Origin: Spongilla lacustris
Lineage: Eukaryota > Porifera > Demospongiae > Spongillida > Spongillidae
DNA length: 64,000 bases
Reading direction: 5' to 3'
NCBI GenBank assembly: GCA_949361645.1
Contig: OX442416.1
Location: forward strand, 4,750,629 to 4,814,628
In this document: one piece after another, positions 23,446 to 32,965 of the stretch
Layout of the letters: each line of letters begins with the position of its first letter
How positions within the stretch are numbered: the stretch's first letter is position 1
The notes under the pieces: generated by a model
The model's database searches: none
Seen by the model: the letters and a program-made list of their open reading frames with translations, nothing else
What the model was told of the DNA's origin: nothing
Made by a program: the position numbers and the translations under genes

Positions 23446-24711
23446 CTAAGATGGTTGTACAGGTGGGTGTTGACATGTAAAACACTAAATGTCTTACTTT
23501 GGTGAATCGATCGTTAAAAGTAAGACACTTGTTCACAGCATTACCTTGATCTGTTCCATGTCAGGGTAGCCCGGGGAGGAGCTCAGAAGGAGATAAATCA
23601 TGTGTGGAAGATTGCAGGTTGCATTAATGATGACTGTCGTGTTGTCTACACAATGCTACAAAGATGGTATAAGCAGCTAGGATGAGTGTATACATGTACA
23701 TGTAGTTGTGGTGTGTGTGTGTGTGTGTGTACATGAGTGTAGAGTAGGTATAGAGCATATTAGTTGGTATCCTATTTGAAGCACATTGCCTTAACTCTTA
23801 TAGGTAGACTTGCTACCATTCTTTACATGTACATCTTCCCCTGCGCATTCACAGTTTGTAACAGACTGTGTTCAAACACCAAGCTACGCAAAGGTCCTGA
23901 ATGTAGTCTGCCTCATTCTCACTGTCCAAATCATTTAACACAACCCAATGTACATGTACATGTATTTCATCTACTAATCCTACATCACCTTTTAAGCTTG
24001 TCATATCTCTGGTAAGAATGCTATATCGCCTTACTTACATAACACACATGCACTCACTCAATACAAGATACTTACATAACACACAAGGTATTGATATAAC
24101 ACACATGCACTCTCAACACACAGGCACTCACATACACACAGGCACCCACACAACACACAGGCATTCACAGGACACAATAGCAGATCACTCAACACACAGG
24201 TACTTACATAACACACATTCACACAACACACAGGCACACACACAGCACAAATGCGCTGGCATGCATCACACAAGTACTTACATACAGTAATACACATGCT
24301 CTCACAATACACAGGCACCGATCTAAACATAGTACGTATGTAATCAAATCTGCTAGCAGTCAAAAAGTTGCCTAAATCATGTTTGCCTCACCTTCATGCT
24401 TGTCTTTTGACTTAGTTCCATATTGTGAAGTTAATGTACTCTAGTTGGTGAGGGGGTCAATTCTGGTCTGTGGCTTCACAGTCCTGGTGTAAGGGGAAAA
24501 AAACTTATATTTCTAGTGCACCAAACCTTGTACAATAGTAATTTCCATTGTACTGATCTGCACTTTTGAAGTTCAGGTGGTGTTGGAAAGGTTTGCTAGA
24601 TGCAACCTTTTGTGAAATTAAAAATGCCACAACTGAGTGGCAAGCATAGTTCTTAAAAGAACTGTTTGAACCTGATACACATGTGTACACAATTGCAAGT
24701 CAACAAAATGT
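23446..24711. other. Intergenic; degenerate AC-rich tract 24040-24310
   Basis: No gene recognised. 24040-24310 contains a degenerate array with ACACACAGGCACTCACA-type motifs related to 20812-21022. A short (GT)n run lies near 23711-23731. Confidence 0.5.
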
Positions 24712-25202
24712 ACCATCATCAGGTGCACCGGTCCACTTGCTATGGCTGTGCAACAACCGAATCATTGAACTACAAAACATTAGCTCCTACATGCACCTTA
24801 GCTAGACCATCATCAGGTGCACCGGTCCACTTGCTATGGCTGTGCAACAACCGAATCATCGGTCTACAAAACATTAGCTCCTACATGCACCTTAGCTTGA
24901 CCATCATCAGGTGCACCGGTCCACTTGCTATGGCTGTGCAACAACCGAATCATCGGTCTACAAAACATTAGCTCCTACATGCACCTTAGCTTGACCATCA
25001 TCAGGTGCACCGGTCTACTTGCTATGGCTGTGCAACAACCGAATCATCGGTCTACAAAACATTAGCTCCTACATGCACCTTAGCTTGACCATCATCAGGT
25101 GCACCGGTCCACTTGCTATGGCTGTGCAACAACCGAATCATTGGTCTACAAAACATTAGCTCCTACATGCACCTTAGCTAGACCATCATCAGGTGCACCG
25201 GT
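24712..25202. repeat. 94-bp tandem array
   Basis: Five full copies plus a partial one with a period of 94 bp (unit starts ACCATCATCAGGTGCACCGG at 24712, 24806 and onward). Copies are nearly identical, with changes such as CTAGACC/CTTGACC and TCATTG/TCATCG. The sixth copy breaks off at 25202, exactly where the gene-derived fragment begins. Confidence 0.95.
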
Positions 25203-25345
25203 CTTGGTCAAACTCAAATGTGTGGTATAGTGGCCATAGCCAGTTCTGAGGTCCAAACCACTGGCCCAGAAAGGTGTTTCAGTCATAGTACTACATGTAA
25301 CCAGTCCTGGTACAGTTGTGGCACACAAGTGACGTCCTGGCCACA
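25203..25345 (-). pseudogene. Partial duplicate of the adjacent zinc-finger/transposase-like gene
   Basis: This 143-bp stretch matches 26068-26205 inside the neighbouring gene in the same orientation (shared TTGGTCAAACTCAAATGTG, AACCACTGGCCCA, CACAAGTGACGTCCTGGCCA), with scattered substitutions and small gaps. It corresponds to residues around 587-632 of that protein. It lies between the 94-bp array and the gene's stop codon. Confidence 0.88.
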
Positions 25346-25346
25346 G

Positions 25347-27965
25347 TCATGTACCATTGTGGTTGTACTTAATGTGAGTATACAATGCAGATTGAGAGCC
25401 ATATTTCAAGGGACACTGGGAGCAGGAAAACTTTCTATCAATTTCAGATTTTAGCCTACGTCTGCGCTTGGGTGGACCCTGGCTTCCTTCGTCAACACTG
25501 GCATTTTTAGTGACATCACCGTGTTCATCACCTGGAACAGCAGGCTGCTTGTGAGCTGTGTTCTTTATGTGCGTGGACAGGGCCGAGCTAGTGCCATACT
25601 TATTGCCACATACAGTGCACTGGAAGGCAAGGATTAGTTCAGACCTGGGTCTACGTTTCCTCCTGCCAGGAACACAACTATTGCCTTCATCTTGCATTTC
25701 ACTGTGAGTGTCGTCTGCAGGCTCATGACCCTCAACAGCAGGTGGGGCAGGAATGGCATTAGAAGGACCTGGTTGGTCACTGTCTGGTACATTTCCAGGT
25801 GTTCCTGAAGAGTTGATAGCAGTGCCTGGTGTAGGCTTTGGACACACCTTGTCCCTCTTCTTGGGGTCACGAATGTATTCCCTAACCTTCTCATACAGGT
25901 ACAGTGACCGGATCAGGGACAATCCACTGGGGGTAATAACAGGTGGCATCACGTGGCTCTGATAAGCGTCCTGTATGTCTTGTATGGTTACTCCAGCCCT
26001 CAGCATGGTAACCTCGGTGGGATTTGTGTCCGATGGCATGGCCTTCATTTTCATGACACCAGGGTGTTCTTGGTCAAACTCAAATGTGTGGTAGCGGCCA
26101 AAACCAACCAGGGGACCAAACCACTGGCCCAAAAAGGCATTCCAGTCATAGTAGGCCCAGTTCTGGTATAGCTGTGGCACACAAGTGACGTCCTGGCCAC
26201 ACTTCCGGACACAGTCAGCTAGGTCGTCCATATCATCTACATGGTCCTGTCTTCGATAGTACTTCTTGAACACGCAAAAGTAGGAATCGGGTCGAAATTT
26301 TGTGTGCCCAGGTAGCATGAAGTTCAGCTGGAAGGTGTCATGTTGCCCAGTGATTACCCGCCAGGCCATGTACCACATCATGGTGGTGTTCTTGTTCTGG
26401 CCCACACAGTTGTCGGCCTGAAGTGTTACACGCCTCTCTCCCAGTCCATGTAGGTGGAAGAATGCATGCACCAAGCTGACCACCACCACCGCCCCTTTGC
26501 CGGCCTGTTCAGCCTCATCAATTAGGAAGAACACCTGGCGGCACAGCGGCTCACAACACACACCAAACACCTGGACCTTGCGAGGTGTTCTGAAATAAAA
26601 AGTGCCCCTTTGCTGTGAACTGTAGGGCAGTGACACCTGCTGGCAGTAGTCAAAGGAGTACTGCATCTGCATGTCCAGGTGGGCGTGTGAGGTGAAGGGA
26701 GACATCAGAGCCCTGGATTCCAAGTGACCCAGGATCTGGTCACGCTCCTTCTGTCTCTTCCCTCTCCATCCCTTGTCAGCCTCTTCAATATTGGCATTGT
26801 AGGCATCACGAAATGCCTTGGCCTTAATGAGGTGCTGGTTGTATTTGTCATTTATTGTTTTGCGCTGCTCGTCAGAAAGGCTGTGCCTCAATGTGACCAA
26901 CATCTGATCACACTTGTCACACAGATCACTGCGTGCAGGTTGGATCTTGATGTTAGAACAGTACCTTCGCCAGAGTCTAATAAATGACACGTACTTCACC
27001 ACACGTGCAGCAGGAGGTGTTGGAGGAGCTGGAGGAGCATTGAGCAAGGTGTACTGCCGCTTTAGCTGAGTGGTCAGTCGGTAAGGGCAAGGTTGCTGTG
27101 GTGCTGGTGTGCTCCTGGACAGGGACTCCATGGCCTTGCAATATTCAGCGTACACAGACTTTAGTGTTTTGCCACTCTCCAGAATGTAGTCTCTGATCGT
27201 CCCTTGCAATCGACCAGGGTCAGGGAGGGCATTTATGGCTGCATAATTCTCAATAAATCGGACCACCATTGTCTTGTCCAAACGTGAGAGGGCATGGCGA
27301 GGAGCCCTGCCACAGTTGCCATGGGGATGGAACTCAACATCAGAGTCAGAGCACACCTGCTGCATCCAGCGCTTCAATGTACAGTAACTAGTGCCAATGA
27401 CAGCACAGAAAGCATTCCTGCAGACAGGACTGGACCAGTCAAGGCGATACTGGAATGTATTTCGAGAACCACATTTGTTCCGAATCACAGCAAGCATTCC
27501 ATAAATAACAGCCTTTCTGGTTTTGTTGTCCAATCTGGATAGTGTGAGTGCTCGTGTTTTGGGCAAGTCACCATACTTCAATAAGCAACTATCCGTGCAG
27601 CACCCTCCTCTAGTAAGGTAGGCATTCAGCATGCGACGGGGACGACATCGCCCACGTGCTATTCTAGCTGGTACATCACCTGAGCCGTCGCCGTCATCTT
27701 CACCATCACCATCACCGTTGCTTCCGCTATCACCATCGCTGCCCTCATCATCACTTTCACCAGCACCGTCGCTTTCACCATCATTGCTGATTCCATCTTC
27801 ACAGACAACATCGCTATCAATGCCTTCAAATTCATCACTTCCATATTCACCATCGCCATTCGCACCACCGTTCTCGATTTCCTCATCCACGTCAAAAGTA
27901 TCGTTCCATTCGAACTCGTCCGCAGAATGATAAACGACGAGCTCGTCGTTAGTCGTCGTCGCCAT
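25347..27965 (-). CDS. Transposase-like protein with C-terminal C2H2 zinc fingers
   Basis: A single intact 872-codon ORF. Residues 1-105 are extremely acidic and Gly/Ser-rich (low complexity). Residues 120-300 form a basic, Arg/Cys-containing region. Around 335-350 WRRYCSNIKIQPARSDLCDKC has a CxxC pair. Residues 440-640 form the core: FDYCQQVSLPYSSQQ, then LQADNCVGQNKN (about 513-524), then PGHTKFRPDSYFCVFKK; spaced acidic residues suggest an RNase H-like (DDE-type) fold. This pattern is shared with multicopy invertebrate proteins carrying the domain I know as DUF7869; I am not certain of the name. Residues 775-800 and 843-868 are two C2H2 fingers (CxxC-x12-HxxxxH type). Intronless and with a nearby partial copy, it looks transposon-derived, either a young element or a domesticated gene. 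No terminal repeats were found. Confidence 0.75.
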   Translation of the reverse strand: MATTTNDELVVYHSADEFEWNDTFDVDEEIENGGANGDGEYGSDEFEGIDSDVVCEDGISNDGESDGAGESDDEGSDGDSGSNGDGDGEDDGDGSGDVPARIARGRCRPRRMLNAYLTRGGCCTDSCLLKYGDLPKTRALTLSRLDNKTRKAVIYGMLAVIRNKCGSRNTFQYRLDWSSPVCRNAFCAVIGTSYCTLKRWMQQVCSDSDVEFHPHGNCGRAPRHALSRLDKTMVVRFIENYAAINALPDPGRLQGTIRDYILESGKTLKSVYAEYCKAMESLSRSTPAPQQPCPYRLTTQLKRQYTLLNAPPAPPTPPAARVVKYVSFIRLWRRYCSNIKIQPARSDLCDKCDQMLVTLRHSLSDEQRKTINDKYNQHLIKAKAFRDAYNANIEEADKGWRGKRQKERDQILGHLESRALMSPFTSHAHLDMQMQYSFDYCQQVSLPYSSQQRGTFYFRTPRKVQVFGVCCEPLCRQVFFLIDEAEQAGKGAVVVVSLVHAFFHLHGLGERRVTLQADNCVGQNKNTTMMWYMAWRVITGQHDTFQLNFMLPGHTKFRPDSYFCVFKKYYRRQDHVDDMDDLADCVRKCGQDVTCVPQLYQNWAYYDWNAFLGQWFGPLVGFGRYHTFEFDQEHPGVMKMKAMPSDTNPTEVTMLRAGVTIQDIQDAYQSHVMPPVITPSGLSLIRSLYLYEKVREYIRDPKKRDKVCPKPTPGTAINSSGTPGNVPDSDQPGPSNAIPAPPAVEGHEPADDTHSEMQDEGNSCVPGRRKRRPRSELILAFQCTVCGNKYGTSSALSTHIKNTAHKQPAVPGDEHGDVTKNASVDEGSQGPPKRRRRLKSEIDRKFSCSQCPLKYGSQSALYTHIKYNHNGT

Positions 27966-28136
27966 ATCCTTTATCTTAATTTATCTACATGTACAAAGAA
28001 GATAACGAATAGCAACCTATAATAGGCATGACCAGAGAGATCCAATTGCTTACCGCCGTTTGTCGATAAATAAATCGTACATGTATCCTGCTTAGCTTTG
28101 TAGGTGTGGCTAAGTTAATAAACCGGAAAAGTTGAA
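27966..28136. other. 5' flank of the zinc-finger/transposase-like gene
   Basis: Short AT-rich flank; no clear TATA box or terminal inverted repeat recognised. Confidence 0.4.
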
Positions 28137-28576
28137 TATTCATGTACATGGGTGAATGGAAACGGTTCACGCCCGTGCAACGGCGCGATTGGAGCGGGAA
28201 ACTTGTACCTAATTTGAACGGCTGTATCTCCCTAACGGATTACATAAAAATTAACGAACAGAACAAATCGATAGGTATAGGACCTCTCTACCTATAAACC
28301 GAATTTGAAGAGATTTCATTACTCCTACAGAAAGTTATGGCGGGTTAAAACCCGGAAGGGTATCGCACGTTGCAATACTGGCATGGAGCAAGTGCAAGAT
28401 CCCAAAATGTATTTTACCACAGAGAAATGGTTTAGTATGAAGTGTTGAAAATAGGATGTCGATAGCTTAAACCGTTCAGAAGTTATAGCTATTTAAACGT
28501 AAAGGTATTTTATAAGATTTTATATATTTATACGAGGGCTCATTTTGTCGGAAACTGTCCCAATTATATATATATA
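28137..28576 (-). repeat. Dispersed repeat, copy B
   Basis: Inverse-orientation copy of 4696-5138. It runs from the AT(T/G)CAACT-type end through the 'GGTATAGGACCTCTCTACC' block to the alternating TA run and GGGACAGTTTCCGAC complement at 28550-28576. Confidence 0.85.
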
Positions 28577-28662
28577 ATTATATCTTAGAATATTACTTCT
28601 TTTGAAAATAGTTCCTCAGTAAAACGGGGTCATTCCTGGTGAGTAAATAAAAGGTTTCATAC

Positions 28663-28795
28663 AAGCCCGTGCGTGCGCCACATGCACGTGCGCGCACGCA
28701 CACATGCACAGCGCACGCGCATGTATTCAGTCACACACCGCGCACGCACACACACATACACACACACACACGCAAACACGTACACACATACTCAC
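28663..28795. repeat. Degenerate (CA/CG)n tract
   Basis: Alternating purine-pyrimidine sequence rich in CACACG/CGCACA, followed by ACACACACAC runs. Z-DNA-prone composition; not coding although plus frames are open. Confidence 0.8.
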
Positions 28796-29181
28796 AATTA
28801 GCTTGCTTGCTATCTATGCTATGCATATATGCGTGCTGCAGGCATGTTGTGTTGAACGCTTGCACGAGTTATATAGCATACAATTGGTGCGAGCATATAT
28901 ACAATGATACCTTCCTATACCTTTTAAGGACCGCTGGTCTTCATGGGTTTTCACAAGACCAAGCCAACTTCCTTCAGATTGATCAAAACTATGCCTTGTA
29001 TGTGATAAACCTTAACACCAACATTACGATGGCTACAATGCTTCCAAATGATCTAAAAGAGTCAGTCGGTGTTATAAATGCTCAAGGGCAGCAAGTGATG
29101 CGTGAAGACAAGAATTGGCTCTATTTGGTTGGTGGTTATGGTTGGAACACCACTAGTGGTAAAAACATCACATATTCAAAG

Positions 29182-30161
29182 GTGAGAATAGTGCAATGAT
29201 CAGATGTCACTCAATTTTTACGCGCGCATATATAATATGCCCTAGTCTAATTAAATACATGCTTGCAATTATTATAAGGGACAGTTTCCGATTGATTGCC
29301 TCTTACTCTGCATTTGAATTCCTTCTATAGTTATTCCTATATGTATCTTCAGTGATAAGTTTTCATCACAGGGAGCAATGTTTGTATTGTTTTGTATTAA
29401 TAGATTTATAATAATATATCTTCTCAAGATTAGCCTCCATTCTCTCAATTTCTCAGCACTGCTGCTCAAGATCTAAGTTGTGTCAGAGATTTATGGGCAG
29501 TTGAGTATCTCTTTAGTGAGGTCCATGCATCCTGTCTAGAAGAATTAGTGCTTGTTTAGAGTTCAACTGTAGGTCTAAATGTAGCTCCTAAGTGTTTAGT
29601 CTAAATTTCTGGCGTATGCATCTATTCTTCCGGTATGTTTTAGTAAGTTTAAAAATAGTAAGTATTACATGTAAGTATACTCCCGGCTTGAAATAGTATC
29701 AGTAGAAAGTAACAGCTCGGAACAGTGCAAAATTACAGACATTCACAGTATTTTTGGGGTACCACAATTCAGGTGTTAATACGGTAGCGATGTTGCAGAT
29801 TACAAAGTGTTACACAAACTGCTGCCGAGTCACGTCCTATTATGTACCTTTTTCAAAAAGTTCACGGTAAGCTACGGCCTCTGTTTTCTTATTACTGACA
29901 GATGACTTGTTTAACTCTGGCTTTGTAATAAATGTATATCTGTGCGTGTGTAGGAAAGATCGTAAATTTGTGCACGAAACAGGGTGGTAGGCAGTGTAGA
30001 TTTGCACACAACCTGACGAATCACTTGCGATAAACATTGCGTCAGATGAATCTGGGGACTAGAATAGTCCTGTCGCTATTGATTTGTCCCCCTTAGCCTA
30101 CTTGTTAATTTTTAATTCACTCGACGTTCAGTATGAAAAATATTAATACTGATTTACTTGT
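29182..30161. other. Intron or intergenic, no gene seen
   Basis: AT-rich, short ORFs only. GGGACAGTTTCCGA at 29279-29292 matches the end of the dispersed repeat at 4696 and 28576. Confidence 0.4.
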
Positions 30162-30410
30162 ATATGGAATCGAGGCAGCGAAAAGGGATCTAACAAATAT
30201 TTTTCAAGTTCTCAAAATGTTTCATTTTCAAAGCGACACCTATGTCCTTTACAACTCCTTTCTTACGCATAGCCTGTCCGTCATGGTGTTACAGTGGCCT
30301 GAATTTTAAATTACGCGTACATTTTTTATTGCACGCGTGGACTTAGGTACTCTTTCCTGGATGTTTAAATATGAGTTAGGTCCCTTTTCGCTGCCTCGAC
30401 CCCATATATA
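30162..30410 (+). mobile_element. Small MITE-like element, copy 1
   Basis: About 250 bp bounded by inverted ends: TCGAGGCAGCGAAAAGGGA at 30170-30188 and its complement TCCCTTTTCGCTGCCTCGA at 30381-30399. Flanking TATA-type sequence on both sides prevents a firm target-site call. No ORF. Confidence 0.7.
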
Positions 30411-30454
30411 TATATATTATAATTATAATATATTATAATATATTATATAATATA

Positions 30455-30673
30455 TATGGGTCGAGGGTACCTTTTCGCTGCCTCGACCCGATATATATAT
30501 GGGGAGTACATATTATCAAAATTTCCAGGAAAATGTACATGTACGTGTGATTAAAAATTCAGGACACGTACTGTAACTCCGTAATGGACAGGCTAATTTC
30601 CAGTGCGTAAAAAAAGAAGTTGTAGAGGACATATAAAATATGCACTAGGCCCCGTTTCGCTGCCTCGATCCCA
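30455..30673 (-). mobile_element. Small MITE-like element, copy 2 (inverted)
   Basis: Interior sequence (TATGTCCTCTACAACTTC and TTAGCCTGTCCATTACGG on the minus strand) matches copy 1, placing this copy head to head with it. The end TTTCGCTGCCTCGA(T/C)CC occurs at 30654-30672 and again at 30472-30490. Between the copies is a 50-bp nearly pure A/T palindromic stretch (30405-30457). Confidence 0.65.
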
Positions 30674-31155
30674 TAAAAAGTGAGGCACTTTTAGTTCCCG
30701 TGCGGTCGTATGATTTTATAATTGCAATGAATGGGAGGCAGATACCTAACTCATTCGTACAGCTATATAAGATGTAATTATAATATTATATAATTTATAT
30801 AGATCTTCATACGGGTATGTAATAGAACATAATGAACCAAATCTTGAACACGACTGTCATATGTATATATAACAATATAACTATCACATATCACCTATAC
30901 AAAATATCACGACATTGCATGCTCTCATGATCTATTTCTGTTTTGTTTTTCAAACGGATTGGTATGGATTGTGGATATGAGTGCCGATGATTCCATGAGT
31001 TGTTATAGTCTATATAAGTCTAAGTATTTCCATTTAATTTATGTTGAGAGACTCAACCTTTCCATTCCCATAGTTGAGCATAATAGATGTGGATGGACTT
31101 ATCAAAAGCATAGAAGATGCAGCACCATCAAGTTCCCAACCTGATGTTTTGCAAT

Positions 31156-31351
31156 TCATCAAACAAGCTGAAAACAACTTTTTCCAGGTAATAATTTTAT
31201 TCTCATTGTATGCACAGTAACGTTATCAGTTAGCAAGAATAAGAATATAAATGCATGCCTCCTAAACTTAAAGTTTCGGATTTCATCAAACAAGCTGAAA
31301 ACAACTTTTTCCAGGTAATAATTTTATTCTCATTGTGTTGCACAGTAACTT
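31156..31351 (+). repeat. Direct duplication of an exon end and donor site
   Basis: 31156-31230 and 31282-31351 share about 68 of 70 bases, including the coding end (FIKQAENNFFQ) and the GTAATA splice donor, separated by a 51-bp spacer. The second copy lies in what should be intron. Confidence 0.9.
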
Positions 31352-31392
31352 AGTCCACAAGAAAACGTCATACATACCCACACATACATACA

Positions 31393-31741
<349 letters not shown>

Positions 31742-32192
31742 TACATACATGCATGGCGCTTATTGTTCTGTCGTTACGCTAGTGATATTTATCGGATCAT
31801 GAAGTAAAGTATAATTATTGTTCAATAATTATCAAGCCAGTTCTATATAATTATCTATATAATATTCATGTTGTTTTTGTCTTTGTTGTAGAATATTATC
31901 ATGTCTTGATTTTTTTTTTTTTAAATCTTATTACTAAATTGAGGTCCCCGATGCCTGCAGCAAATGTTGTGTCATGCAGTTATGTAATTAGAAGCATATA
32001 TATGTATTTCGATTTGTGCACGCACGCAGGTAACTGGAGGGGAGATGCTCTTCGTTCCAGCACAACATCTATGTAGACTAAGTACATGCATATGTAAAGA
32101 CGTTCCAGGACAAAGTCAAGACAAATACGTAGACACCTTCTATCTCTTCGTTGGACAGACGTTTGATGTATGTTCCCACGACGATGTGTGGG

Positions 32193-32228
32193 TTTTTTTT
32201 TTTTTTTTTTTTTTTGGGGGGGGGGGGG
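32193..32228. repeat. T23-G13 homopolymer junction
   Basis: T run 32193-32215 followed directly by G run 32216-32228, then further G-rich sequence. Located just after the splice donor of the third exon-like segment of the broken gene. Confidence 0.95.
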
Positions 32229-32731
32229 AGGGGGGTTTATTACTGCGTGCATAAAGCTTATAAGTATAACACGCAAGGACATGCATATTCATCCATGTAT
32301 ATCCTCGCACACACATGCGCAGGGTAACTATGGTGGTAAGGTAAAGGATATAGATTCACCTACACCCGCTGTGTTTGGACCTTTCCGGTTCCTTCCTGGG
32401 ATGAAGTCAAAAAGGGAATTCAAATCCATGCTCAACCTCTGAATGCATTCAACAGTACAAGTTCGGGGCCCGATACATATAAATGCAGCCTTGACGCGCA
32501 ACTTGCCCGTCGGGATCTCAATGTTGTACCAACGTTTCTGCCGAACTCAATTTATGGTGATACTGCTCTTCCTGGGGCACTGATCCTAAGCCGGGGTGTT
32601 CCAGCAGGACGGATCAGATGCACCATTCCTACAACCCATAGTTCACAGTTTCATGATGCAAGATATTGTTCCTCCTGGTCAGAACCCCGTTGAAGTTAGC
32701 CGCACATTCCTCAGCCGCACATTCCAAAATG

Positions 32732-32737
32732 AATAAA
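32732..32737 (+). terminator. Polyadenylation signal AATAAA
   Basis: AATAAA about 40 bp after the stop codon of the broken kelch-like gene, in the correct orientation; consistent with this being the 3' end of a formerly transcribed gene. Confidence 0.45.
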
Positions 32738-32965
32738 ATTAACATTCCACAAGCGGCGGCCGTTATTGCGCGCCCTTGTGGATATATCCGGATACTCGAT
32801 ACACAACACGGGCGGTTCTGAACGCTGGACCAAGTGAGAACGTACGTAACTAAGTGTACACATGTACATGCACATGCTGATAGCTATACCTACAAATGAA
32901 TGCTACTCCATCACACGGTACGGTGTTTTGTGCTGATAAAATCTTATAATTAGCACGACTTTAGG

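Noticed and set aside
24712..25202. CRISPR-like array
   Set aside because: Units are contiguous 94-bp copies with no unique spacers, in a eukaryotic context.
28669..28928. N-terminal part of the 176-codon ORF before the kelch-like exon
   Set aside because: It is a translation of the CA/CG-rich tract; a splice acceptor at 28927-28928 marks a better exon start.
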